From Aneurinibacillus sp. Ricciae_BoGa-3 (GTDB lineage Bacteria; Bacillota; Bacilli; Aneurinibacillales; Aneurinibacillaceae), in the NCBI RefSeq assembly GCF_028421645.1, contig NZ_CP116887.1, positions 2,048,001 to 2,112,000 of the forward strand: a DNA stretch of 64,000 bases, given 5' to 3'. The translations under genes and the position numbers were made by a program. Below are positions 35,444 through 43,380 of this stretch, one piece after another (the first letter of the stretch is position 1; the number at the start of each line of letters is the position of its first letter). The notes under the pieces are model-generated. The model worked only from the letters and a program-made list of their open reading frames with translations, made no database searches and was not told the DNA's origin.

Positions 35444-35536
35444 CTGACTTCCAGTATTAGTAACAGCGAATTTATTATCATACTCGTACACTTTACCTTA
35501 CTCGCTATCCTGCTTTTGCTATGTTATTGGATATAA
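35444..35536 (+). CDS. YjcZ-like mini-ORF with CTG in place of ATG
   Basis: Same 30-codon frame as the gene at 23747 (TSSISNSEF, hydrophobic helix, CYWI), with GGGAGGG upstream but CTG where ATG stood. It may be silent or weakly translated. Confidence 0.5.
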   Translation: MTSSISNSEFIIILVHFTLLAILLLLCYWI

Positions 35537-35728
35537 ATCCAAAAATGAGTCTACTGAGCACTTGTCCACAACAAAGATAAAAGGCAAACATAGTATATAT
35601 GGAAACTACATTTTAAATAGTAAAAACTAATTGCTCCACTCCATTTTTTTCGATAATCCAATACTTGTCTATCCTTCTCTCCATCGTATGAAGTGTAGTT
35701 CAATCCGTTGAACATGGGAGGTGATAGT

Positions 35729-35806
35729 ATGTTCTTTACAAGCATTCGCTTCATTCTTGTTATTTTCGTTCTGCTCGTCATAATTACTGAAGGTTGCGAA
35801 AACTAA
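35729..35806 (+). CDS. YjcZ-like sporulation mini-protein (25 aa), copy of 23484
   Basis: ATG 35729 behind GGGAGGTGATAGT. Product MFFTSIRFILVIFVLLVII plus TEGCEN, one residue different from the gene at 23484. CATAGTATA at 35589-35597 fits the sigma-K -10. A copy of the family terminator follows at 35877. Confidence 0.75.
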   Translation: MFFTSIRFILVIFVLLVIITEGCEN

Positions 35807-35876
35807 TGGGTATAAGTGAGAATGCGTAAGTCTCACAGATGCTATCTCTGAAAACCCATGCATCTCCCTCCTAAAG

Positions 35877-35904
35877 AAAAGGCCGTTCAATTAGAACGGC
35901 CTTT
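35877..35904 (+). terminator. Terminator of YjcZ-like gene
   Basis: AAAAGGCCGTTC and GAACGGCCTTTT around a five-base loop. An imperfect second copy of the stem is at 35960-35985. Confidence 0.8.
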
Positions 35905-36365
35905 TGCTTACCAATTAAATCTGACAGATGCTATCTCCGAAAAGCTCCCTCCTACAGGAAAGGCCATTCTGTTAGAACAACCTTTTGCTTACCAATAAAA
36001 TCTGACAGATGAACCGGTACTTATAAAGTATTCAAGAGTATACAAAATGATACCTATTTATTTCTGCCCCCATATCCGCAAACATGGTTGTGTAATAAAC
36101 GTATGACATGTGAAGGCGTCATTGGACATTTATAATTTGAATCCCCACATATCATAATCAACTTTGTTCAAAAGCTCATGATCGATTAAGTAGTTATCAT
36201 TTTTTTGCGAAATTTATATAGAAACATTGACAACCTATTATCTGGTATAGCGGAACAACAAAAAACGGGATACCGAAACGTGCGTATACGCTATCAATTT
36301 ACCGTTAGCTTAATAAAAATAAAGCCCTTTGGCCTCTGATTGCAAGGGTTCAGCTAAAACTGATA
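35905..36365. other. Intergenic, duplicated edge then unassigned
   Basis: 35905-36010 repeats (inverted) the sequence at 23290-23388. The rest, up to the IS3 left end, shows no gene or clear signal. Confidence 0.45.
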
Positions 36366-36429
36366 TGCTCCCAATAAAGTAGACAGATGAAATAATAAAA
36401 ATCTGTTTACTTTATTGGGGGCTATTTGT

Positions 36430-37119
36430 ATGGCCAAAAGTGCTTATTCTGTACAAGAAAAGTACGCGTTAATTGACGCGTATGAGAACAGACAAACCTC
36501 GGTTCCAGACTTCTGTCGTGAATACAATATATCTAAAAGAACAATCAAAGAATGGGTCTATCGATTTCAGACGTATGGAATGGATGGACTTCATGGTTCC
36601 AGTGGATGGAAACGGTACTCCAAAGAGGCAAAAACGGCTGCCGTACATGATTACCTTTCCGGTAACTATTCCCAGACCGAGATTGTACGCAAGTATGAAA
36701 TTTCAAGCGGCTCAGTGTTGAGAAGGTGGATCAACATTTATAATGATCATAGAGATTTAAAAGACACGCAAAGGATGAAGAACTCTATGATTAAAGGCCG
36801 GTCCACCACACTGGAAGAACGTTTGGAAATCGTTATGTACTGTTTGCAAAACGAGAAAAATTATCATCAGGCATCTGAACATTTCAATGTCACGTATCAA
36901 CAGGTGTATCAGTGGGTGAAGAAGTACGAGAAAGAAGGAGAAGACGGTCTTAAAGATAAGCGAGGCCACCGTAAGGTAGATCCAGAGTTAATCCCTGAAG
37001 AGAAGACCCAGCGCGAATTAAAGCGATTGGAGCGTGAAAATGAGCGTCTTCGGGCAGAAAATGCATTCTTAAAAAAGCTAGAGGAACTCGAAAGGAGGCG
37101 TTTCAAGAGGCGTCCTTAA
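36430..37119 (+). CDS. IS3-family OrfA (two helix-turn-helix regions)
   Basis: 229 residues from ATG 36430. Two helix-turn-helix units (SVPDFCREYNISKRTIKEWV near 25; NYSQTEIVRKYEISSGSVLR near 80), a third near 150, and a C-terminal leucine-zipper-like coil (LKRLERENERLRAENAFLKK). The heptamer A-AAA-AAG at 37071-37077 is a classic -1 slippery site, and the orfB frame is -1 to it, so a fused transposase was made originally. Confidence 0.85.
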   Translation: MAKSAYSVQEKYALIDAYENRQTSVPDFCREYNISKRTIKEWVYRFQTYGMDGLHGSSGWKRYSKEAKTAAVHDYLSGNYSQTEIVRKYEISSGSVLRRWINIYNDHRDLKDTQRMKNSMIKGRSTTLEERLEIVMYCLQNEKNYHQASEHFNVTYQQVYQWVKKYEKEGEDGLKDKRGHRKVDPELIPEEKTQRELKRLERENERLRAENAFLKKLEELERRRFKRRP

Positions 37120-37996
37120 GTCAGATTCGATTAACCGATAAATATGTAGCCATTCAGGAACTTCGTAAGGAAGAGAATTTCTCCAGTGTGCTATTGTGCG
37201 AGATTGCCAGAATTCACGTTCTGCCTATTACAAGTGGCTTCATCGCATCCCCTCCGGGAATGAACAGTGGAATAAGGAAATTCTAAAGGAGATAAAGCAC
37301 CTATATGAGAAGGTCGACGGCATATATGGATACCGCAAAATGACGATGAACCTGAACCGTACCCTATCGAAGCCTATTAACCATAAACGTGTGTATAGAC
37401 TGATGAGGATCGTCGGAATCCAGTCGGTTATTCGACGCAAGCGTAAGAATTATAAGCGGAGCATCCCGCAACATTTGGCCGAAAACGTATTGAACAGGGA
37501 TTGCAACGCAGAAAAGCCAAATGAGAAATGGCTAACAGATGTGACCGAAATGAAGTACGGGGCCTCACAGAAGGCTTATTTAAGTGCGATTTTAGATTTA
37601 CACGATGGGTCAATTGTAAGCTATGTATTAGGTACATCCAATAATAATGCGTTGGTGTTTAAAACCCTAGATTTAGCAGTGGAAGCCAATCCGGGAGCCA
37701 CTCCCCTTCTCCACAGTGACCGGGGATTTCAATACACCTCCCCTGCATTTAAAAGGAAAATTGAGAAAACACAAATGGTGCAAAGTATGTCGAGGGTGGG
37801 AAGGTGCATTGATAATGGACCCATGGAAGCATTTTGGGGAACATTGAAATGTGAGAAGTATTATCTAAACAAGTACAGTACGTTTGAAGAGTTATAAAAA
37901 GACATTGAGGAATACATACAATTTTATAATCATGAACGATTACAAAAAAGACTAAACGGCCTTAGCCCCTTAGAATACAGGGCTAAAGCCGCCTAG
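37072..37996 (+). pseudogene. IS3-family OrfB (DDE transposase), two lesions
   Basis: The -1 frame gives EAFQEASLSQIRLTDKYVAI up to VLLCEIARI, then one base is missing near 37205 and the frame changes to SRSAYYKWLHR. The rve core is readable: WLTDVTEM (first Asp), LLHSDRGFQY (second Asp), NGPMEAFWGTLKCEKY (Glu). A TAA at 37895 replaces what is probably a Glu codon in FEEL-x-KDIEEYIQFYN; the frame ends at 37996. Not functional without suppression. Confidence 0.85.
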
Positions 37997-38078
37997 TTAC
38001 GTATATTTATTTCCGATGTCTACTTGACAGGGGGCAGTTCAGTTCAGGTGGGCTTTCTTTATCTCCTAGTTATCGCAA

Positions 38079-38171
38079 TTAATTTTCACATGCACACGCG
38101 ATAATAACTAAGAGAATAAACAGAACCAGAATGAACGCAATTCCACTTTCTCCACAACCAAAGAATCCCAT
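38079..38171 (-). CDS. YjcZ-family sporulation mini-protein (30 aa)
   Basis: ATG 38171 behind TAGGAGGTC. Product starts MGFFGCGESGIA, then FILVLFILLVII and ACACEN: the textbook YjcZ pattern, with Gly/Cys start, one helix and Cys-Glu-Asn end. Best example of the family in the window. Confidence 0.82.
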   Translation of the reverse strand: MGFFGCGESGIAFILVLFILLVIIACACEN

Positions 38172-38288
38172 AGTATGACCTCCTAGGTTTAAAGTTATTG
38201 AACTACAATGTATACTACGCAGATCATTATGGACGAGTGTTAGACGAATACCATGATCATTAAAATGGAATAGCCTGTTTTTGCAAAC

Positions 38289-38336
38289 TCAATTACATGA
38301 ACAGACGATAATAACTAGAAGAATAAACAGAACCAG
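38289..38336 (-). pseudogene. YjcZ-like mini-ORF, 5' end lost at an IS110 fragment
   Basis: The minus strand reads LVLFILLVIIVCSCN and stop; its start would lie beyond 38336, where an IS110 transposase fragment begins. The insertion or deletion removed it. Confidence 0.55.
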
Positions 38337-38575
38337 ACAGCGGAGAAAAATAGGATACAAAAAGTATTAGAGGTCTACAATATTAAATTATAAAATGTAA
38401 TCTCTGAGATTTTCGGTGTTTCAGGTCGGAACCTTTTAGCCCGACTGGTTGAACAAGGATTTCTCGAATTCCAGGAAATCAAATCTTGTATAAAGGGCCA
38501 GGTTAAGAAGATAGTGGACGCAATCTCCGACTCCTTGTTTAGAACCACAGATACCCATAAAATGTTTTCGCCATT
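38335..38575 (+). pseudogene. IS110 transposase fragment
   Basis: Reads EKNRIQKVLEVYNIKL, one stop, then NVISEIFGVSGRNLLARLVE and on to DTHKMF, closely matching the middle of the broken transposase at 33598 in opposite orientation. Confidence 0.8.
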
Positions 38576-38588
38576 GCAAAAGAGACAG

Positions 38589-38615
38589 AAAAAAGACTCC
38601 TAAGGAGCCTTTTTT
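38589..38615. terminator. Bidirectional terminator
   Basis: AAAAAAGACTCC and GGAGCCTTTTTT around TTA/TAA; T-runs on both strands. It serves the minus gene at 38634. Confidence 0.75.
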
Positions 38616-38633
38616 CATAGTCGGGAATTATTT

Positions 38634-38831
38634 TTAGCTTTGCCCTTGCTCCCTGCCTTTCCACCACGACTCTACAATTTGCCATGCTGTTAAAAAGTTA
38701 TACCCCTTCCCCATTAAAAAGCTTATAGCTACTGCTTGTTGTAGCGCATGTTGATAGGAGATTTTTTTCGCTTCTTTTAAACAGTGTTCAACAACAGGTG
38801 CAGTTACTCCCAGGGCGAGCGCGTGAAGCAT
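38634..38831 (-). CDS. Hypothetical helical protein, probably 5' truncated
   Basis: 65 residues from ATG 38831: LHALALGVTAPVVEHCLKEA, ISYQHALQQAVAISFLMGKG and TAWQIVESWW. No family recognised. The frame continues upstream without a start (LNAANSSYM) and hits TAA shortly before, and there is no clear ribosome site, so the native N-terminus is probably lost in the rearrangement. A terminator follows. Confidence 0.45.
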   Translation of the reverse strand: MLHALALGVTAPVVEHCLKEAKKISYQHALQQAVAISFLMGKGYNFLTAWQIVESWWKGREQGQS

Positions 38832-38928
38832 GTATGAACTGTTCGCGGCGTTCAGATTTTACACTGCCACAAACATTTCCCTTTCATTGTCGCTACTATC
38901 GAAAATGTTCAATTATTTTCTAATCATC

Positions 38929-38998
38929 TGGCCTTTTCCCGTATTGAGGAGGTTATACAATTCAGAGAACACAGGGCAATTTCCTCTGTGAAAAACGC
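38929..38998 (+). repeat. Fragment of the subtilase 5' region
   Basis: TCTGGCCTTTTCCCGTATTG and the following 50 bases match 25845-25915 (IEEDIQNRVHRAISSV region) with a few changes. Confidence 0.7.
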
Positions 38999-39031
38999 AA
39001 CCAGCAAGAAGGCTTTTTGTCCAATTATATA

Positions 39032-39408
39032 ATGAATAGTGAGGTGGAATTAGTTGTGTTGTACGGGAGTAAAAGATGTAAGGTTTGTAAACGAAATTTT
39101 GACTGGCTCGGTATCGAACGAAATTCTAAAGACATTCTAAAGACATTCTTGAAATTGAATTAATTTGTCCATATTGCCAAGCTGTAAATAAAATCCTATC
39201 CATCTATGAGATAAAAAAAAGTTCAAAAAACGACGTAAAACGGATAAATTTATCAAATCATCAAACTATCACACAGTGTCTTTCGCATTTTAGAATTTTG
39301 TATGTCACCAAAAAACAGCTTGCAATCAGGAAAACGGCGAAGGACCTGCAAAATATGATGGAGAAACGCAGGATCCAATATTTAGAAAGGACACAACATC
39401 TAACCTGA
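39032..39408 (+). pseudogene. Com-like zinc-finger protein broken by an 11-base tandem duplication
   Basis: ATG 39032 opens MNSEVELVVLYGSKRCKVCK with the first CxxC. ATTCTAAAGAC occurs twice in tandem (39123-39133, 39134-39144), shifting the frame to a TAA after 42 codons. Removing one copy restores SKDILEIELICPYCQAVNKI with the second CxxC and an open frame to TGA 39406, about 120 residues with a basic C-terminus. Two zinc knuckles suggest a nucleic-acid-binding protein. Confidence 0.72.
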
Positions 39409-39438
39409 GAACCACCGGCTTAGGGACTCTCATTTGAT

Positions 39439-39485
39439 AAACACCCGTTAAGAATGCGTATGCACTCTAAACGGGTGTTTTTTTA
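39439..39485 (+). terminator. Rho-independent terminator
   Basis: AAACACCCGTT and AACGGGTGTTT with a 20-base loop, then six T. It follows the zinc-finger pseudogene. Confidence 0.85.
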
Positions 39486-39627
39486 TTATATCATACCTCA
39501 ATGTAATGATAAGCACAGTAGCCCTTTAATCGGATTACCCAGTTCGATTCCAAATGCTTGCTCATATATTGTAAACAGATGACCATGGATAATATTGAAA
39601 AACTTATCCAAAAGGGGGTAAAAGATT

Positions 39628-39930
39628 TTGAAAGTATCAGATTGGGTCTATACCGTTCATAATAAAAATAAGATAACAGGCTTTATAACAGAAATAAATA
39701 ATAAAAAAGCAACGATATTTGTTACAATTCCGATTAATTATGGAGAAATTATAGTCAGTAAAAACATAATTTTAAAATCAAGTATCTTATTACATCTAGA
39801 TGACCTACCAACTCTAATCGATTTATCTCTTTCTATAAAGGATAAAGCCTGGTTTAATAAACTCGTAAACGAACGTAAACTGTGGAATCGTCCAGAAAAA
39901 ATAAGAGGAATGGTATGGTGTGATGATTAG
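39628..39930 (+). CDS. IDEAL-domain protein with N-terminal small beta domain
   Basis: 100 residues from TTG 39628 behind AAGGGGGT. Residues 1-50 are beta-rich (VSDWVYTVHNKNKITGFITE), similar to small SH3/KOW-type folds. Residues 60-90 carry LIDLSLSIKDKAWFNKLVNE, which fits the IDEAL motif of short Bacillus proteins. The function of the family is unknown. It is a single gene inside the rearranged region. Confidence 0.6.
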   Translation: MKVSDWVYTVHNKNKITGFITEINNKKATIFVTIPINYGEIIVSKNIILKSSILLHLDDLPTLIDLSLSIKDKAWFNKLVNERKLWNRPEKIRGMVWCDD

Positions 39931-40014
39931 TGTATGGGATACATTAAAAAGTAGTCATTCCTATTAGGCCACTACAAAACACTTACTTTCTAGGAAGCGC
40001 TACATAGGTTTAAA

Positions 40015-40180
40015 AAGCGAGATACGAATCTAGCACTTGTCCTTAACTGTCTGAATAATATGGAAATATCCCCGAAGCAACTCATACTAAAACCCCTATT
40101 TTCACTGAATAGGGGTGTTTTTTATGGTTTTTTAAAGGAGAAGAATGACTCTGTGAAATATGCTCAAGTAGTACCGGTTA
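40015..40180 (+). repeat. Mosaic of copied pieces from 27.6-30.5 kb
   Basis: AGATACGAATCTAGCACTTG (40023 on) matches the leader of the mini-ORF at 27778; the terminator ACCCCTATT/AATAGGGGT (40092-40116) resembles the one at 27583; 40146-40177 is 31 of 32 identical to aminotransferase positions 30426-30457. Together they mark a decayed duplicate of the phosphonate region. Confidence 0.8.
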
Positions 40181-40353
40181 TGCAGCTGATGAGATGAACG
40201 TCTTTACCTATCACCCCGATAAGTAGTGAGTAATGGTTGAGAGTGGAATTCGCTTTGTTTTTTGCACCTGAACTTGTCTATTTAAATAAAGTATAGAAAT
40301 TCCAAGTCATTATGATTGTAAATTTCGGAATTGATTGGGGGATTGATAAAACG

Positions 40354-41112
40354 ATGAACAAATTGGAAAAATTTAATGTTTTGAAAGAAGATAAACGGGT
40401 CAATTCCTTTGTACCGGAGACCCGATGCATGACAGAGGAACACCTATGGGAGTTACTAAAGAAATATGGTGCAGTGATTCTTAAACCAGTAGAAGGCAGT
40501 GGCGGCCGTGGTATCTTTTGCATCTCTTCCGAAGCAAACGAAGCATTTGGGGTTCAAGTTAAGTTGAGAAAAGAAGTCATAGCAAGTAAAGACATTTATT
40601 CGTATTTAACAAGGGAAATTTTAGGGGATTTCACTTTATACTTTCCTAGTGGGGAAGTAAGTGAAATCCTATCTGAAACCTACCTTGTTCAATATCGGAT
40701 TCCTTTAGCGGAGATAGATTATCGCCCCTTTGACATCAGAGTGATGGTACAACGAAAAAACGGCTCTCCATGGATAGTGACAGGGAAGCTAGCAAAATTG
40801 GCCAACTCTGGGTATGCAATAACCAATGTAAACCTTGGGGCAACTATACTCGCTATTGAAACCGCACTCCAACGTTCTTCCTTAAATCATCTCTCACATG
40901 AAGCGCTTCTATTCCAGTTAGATCACGTAGCATTATGGGCAGCAGATCAGCTTCAACGCCAAGATCCGAATATTAAAGTGATTGGGTTTGATATGTGTTT
41001 GGATACACAGGGGAAGGTGTGGATCCTTGAAGCCAATTTCACACCCCATGATTATATATTTCTTGAATTAGAAGATAAAACAATGTATGAGACCATTCAA
41101 GACTATAAATAG
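40354..41112 (+). CDS. ATP-grasp ligase-like protein, YheC/YheD family (copy 1)
   Basis: 252 residues. ATP-grasp fold: RVNSFVPETRCMTEEHLWEL, AVILKPVEGSGGRGIFCIS (phosphate-binding Gly loop), FDIRVMVQRK, and VIGFDMCLDTQGKVWILEAN with the metal Asp/Glu/Asn. YheC/D relatives are spore coat-associated and carboxylate-amine ligases in form. I prefer ATG 40354 because the upstream ATG 40312 lacks a ribosome site. Relic evidence places a sister copy directly behind the AEP aminotransferase, so AEP or an amino-phosphonate is a candidate substrate; this is inference. Confidence 0.8.
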   Translation: MNKLEKFNVLKEDKRVNSFVPETRCMTEEHLWELLKKYGAVILKPVEGSGGRGIFCISSEANEAFGVQVKLRKEVIASKDIYSYLTREILGDFTLYFPSGEVSEILSETYLVQYRIPLAEIDYRPFDIRVMVQRKNGSPWIVTGKLAKLANSGYAITNVNLGATILAIETALQRSSLNHLSHEALLFQLDHVALWAADQLQRQDPNIKVIGFDMCLDTQGKVWILEANFTPHDYIFLELEDKTMYETIQDYK

Positions 41113-41256
41113 AGTATAAAAATGAGCAAACCCTAGATAAATAATAGATTCTAGTTATTAGTGGAATTCTGTTTTTTTTTGCACATGTATTTGTCCATTT
41201 AAATATAGTATAGAAACTTGGTACAACTCAGTATCGTTGTTAGGGGGATTGATAAG

Positions 41257-42018
41257 ATGATGAATAAATTAGAAACTTTTCAAGTCCTAAAAGAAGATAA
41301 ACGGATCAATTCCTTTGTACCGGAGACCCGATGCATGACAGAGGAACACCTATGGGAGTTACTCAAAAAATATGGTGCAGTCATTCTTAAACCTGCGGGC
41401 GGTAGTGGCGGTCGCGGTATTGTTACCATCTCTTCTGAAGGAAACGAGTGTTTTGGGGTTCAGGTTAAATCGACAAAACAAGTCGTAACGAGTGATGAAC
41501 TTTATTCCTACCTAACACGGGAAATCTTAGGGTGGTTTGCCCAATACATCAATAGTGGGGAAGTAAATAAAATTCTATCTAAAACATATATTGTTCAATG
41601 TCAAATTCCTTTAGCGAAGATAGATTATCGTCCCTTTGACATTAGAGTGATGATTCAGCGTAAAAACGATTCTCCATGGAAAGTGACAGGGAAGCTAGCA
41701 AAATTAGCGAGCTCAGGGTATGCCATAACCAATGTAAACCTTGGGGCAACCATACTCCCTATTGAAACCGCACTCCAACTTTCGTCCTTAAAGCATGTCT
41801 CACACGAAACGATTCTATCCCAATTAGATGAGGTAGCATTATGGGCTGCGGAACGACTTCATCACCAATATCCAAATACTCGAGTCATTGGGTTTGATAT
41901 GTGTTTGGATACCAATGGGAAAGTGTGGATCCTTGAAGCCAATAACTCACCACATGATTATGTGTTTCTTGAATTAGAAGATAAAACAATGTACGAGACT
42001 ATACAAGAATACAAATGA
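41257..42018 (+). CDS. ATP-grasp ligase-like protein, YheC/YheD family (copy 2)
   Basis: 253 residues, highly similar to copy 1. Same motifs with small changes: AVILKPAGGSGGRGIVTIS, FDIRVMIQRKND and VWILEANNSPHDY, so the ATP site is intact. Differences cluster in the middle (YINSGEVNKILSKTYIVQCQ), likely the acceptor-binding part. ATG 41257 has GGGGG nine bases upstream. The leaders of both copies share a (T)TTGTC(C/T)ATTTAAATA(T/A)AGTATAGAAA stretch (40274 and 41198), so they are probably regulated alike. Confidence 0.82.
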   Translation: MMNKLETFQVLKEDKRINSFVPETRCMTEEHLWELLKKYGAVILKPAGGSGGRGIVTISSEGNECFGVQVKSTKQVVTSDELYSYLTREILGWFAQYINSGEVNKILSKTYIVQCQIPLAKIDYRPFDIRVMIQRKNDSPWKVTGKLAKLASSGYAITNVNLGATILPIETALQLSSLKHVSHETILSQLDEVALWAAERLHHQYPNTRVIGFDMCLDTNGKVWILEANNSPHDYVFLELEDKTMYETIQEYK

Positions 42019-42067
42019 AGGTGCGGGTATCGTACCTGACCTTACATTAAAAGGAGAGAAAGTAAAC

Positions 42068-42334
42068 ATGGATATAGACATGATTATTAAACTAATTAAT
42101 AGCGTGCCGGAAGAAAGCTTGAACGACGATGAAACCATAAAAGCATTAATTAATCTTGTTGCAAAAGGAACAGGCAAAACGTTTACGGATGACCAATTAA
42201 ACCAGTTTGTGCAACAGTTCAGGGAATTTGCTGAAGAGGATTCTTCCGCATCAACGATATCTAGGTTATTGTACCTAGGAGGAAGTGCAGATCAAATCGA
42301 TGAAATCAAGAAAAAACTTGATTCTGATAATTGA
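42068..42334 (+). CDS. Stage VI sporulation protein F-like (SpoVIF family)
   Basis: 88 residues. MDIDMIIKLINSVPEESLND, then GTGKTFTDDQLNQFVQQFRE and SADQIDEIKKKLDSDN. More diverged than the pair at 23994/34922, with an acidic insert EEDSS where the others have a Gly-Gly turn. AAAGGAGAG upstream. It overlaps the next frame (TTGA), so they may form an operon. Confidence 0.8.
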   Translation: MDIDMIIKLINSVPEESLNDDETIKALINLVAKGTGKTFTDDQLNQFVQQFREFAEEDSSASTISRLLYLGGSADQIDEIKKKLDSDN

Positions 42335-42393
42335 ATCCGATCTATTTTCTGGTATTAAACGCGTCGTATGAAAGGAAAAGGAGGTGTTTTATC

Positions 42394-42894
42394 ATAAAGA
42401 CGAAGTACAATCAAAACCGGAGAAGACAAAAGCCTGACATCAACCAGCAATTATCAGGAATTAAAAATACGCTGCATAAAATAGAAGACCATGTTAGGGA
42501 GGAAAATAGTAATAGGGAAAAACTTGAAGAATTCCTACATGAATTACAAGCCCATTTTATTGAGATAAAGAATAATAGAGAAAAACTTGACAAAATCCAG
42601 GCAGAATTAGCGGAGGTTAAACAGCATCTAACCGAAAAAAACAGGAGACTGTCCAGGAAGCGTCGTAATAAGGGAGAAACAGATGGTGTTGAAAATCCCC
42701 CGGCTGCAGACCTGAAAAGGAAAAAAGCACCTGACATAAGCAGAAAGGGTTCCCTTTCAGAAATAATCCCAGATAGCAATGGTAAGAAAAATGGATTCCT
42801 AGATAATTTACTTGGCAATGTGGATCCCAGCCAAATCTTAAATTTTTTAAAAAACCCAATGGTGCAATCTATGCTTAAAAACATTATATTCTAG
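42394..42894 (+). CDS. Coiled-coil protein, probable spore coat-related, unusual start
   Basis: About 166 residues: basic start (KTKYNQNRRRQKPD), long coiled coil (IKNTLHKIEDHVREENSNRE and on to about residue 85), a Lys/Arg-rich linker and a hydrophobic C-terminus (LGNVDPSQILNFLKNPMVQS). AAAGGAGGTG sits just before in-frame ATC 42391/ATA 42394, but no ATG, GTG or TTG follows. The alternative is TTG 42331, which overlaps the spoVIF stop. Function unknown; the end resembles spore coat proteins with C-terminal hydrophobic anchors. Confidence 0.55.
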   Translation: MKTKYNQNRRRQKPDINQQLSGIKNTLHKIEDHVREENSNREKLEEFLHELQAHFIEIKNNREKLDKIQAELAEVKQHLTEKNRRLSRKRRNKGETDGVENPPAADLKRKKAPDISRKGSLSEIIPDSNGKKNGFLDNLLGNVDPSQILNFLKNPMVQSMLKNIIF

Positions 42895-42946
42895 AAACAT
42901 AAAACATCATTCTGCAAGTGTTTAAAGTAACTATCAGTGGGTTTAA

Positions 42947-43084
42947 CAACTGCCTGGATATCCCGTAGTATCCGGGTATTTGACGACAGACCATTTTTCC
43001 TTCCGCAGTGCATTTATCAGTTCTGGTCCTACATGCAGGTTGTCGTGTACGAATACTCTCTTCTTGTTTCGGATTACTCAGCAA
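42947..43084 (-). pseudogene. Unidentified C-terminal coding fragment
   Basis: The minus strand reads VIRNKKRVFVHDNLHVGPEL then INALRKEKWSVVKYPDTTGY and a stop after PGSC. No start in frame and no family recognised. It lies beside the IS21 element, in an otherwise empty stretch (42895-43236). Confidence 0.35.
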
Positions 43085-43210
43085 TAATCCATTATATAAT
43101 CTTTAGTAACTTATGACGTAGGCTTCTTCTGTGTGTCAGATGTACCTGTAGATAATACGGCTTTACACTAATTTTTTTGCTTTTCCGTTATCTTAAACTG
43201 CCCCAGTATC

Positions 43211-43231
43211 TAACCTTCATTTATAGTAATA
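43211..43231. repeat. Left copy of a 21-base direct repeat flanking IS21
   Basis: TAACCTTCATTTATAGTAAT plus A, found again at 45845-45865 on the other side of the element. Confidence 0.85.
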
Positions 43232-43380
43232 TGTATTTGTCAACTCAAAATTCCCCCACTTAATCATTTAAAATTCCCCCGCCTAAGTTTTCCGTTTAGG
43301 CGCAGGAATGTCTATTTTTCCATTAGAAAGGGAAGTATTCCAACTTGGTTAGTAATTCATTCATCAACTTTCGGTTTCCG

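Larger units (their letters stand above)
36366..38036 (+). mobile_element. IS3-family element (IS150 group), decayed
   Basis: Imperfect terminal repeats: left TGCTCCCAATAAAGTAGACA (36366 on) and right, reversed, TGCCCCCTGTCAAGTAGACA (from 38036). Carries orfA and a broken orfB. I see no matching target duplication outside the ends. Confidence 0.8.

Noticed and set aside
36366..38036. IS3 target duplication
   Set aside because: The flanks (ATA on the left, GTT on the right) do not match, so no claim of recent insertion is made.
42884..43084. 66-residue minus frame next to IS21 as a gene
   Set aside because: A different frame of the same stretch reads more protein-like, and neither has a start with a site; kept only as a low-confidence fragment.
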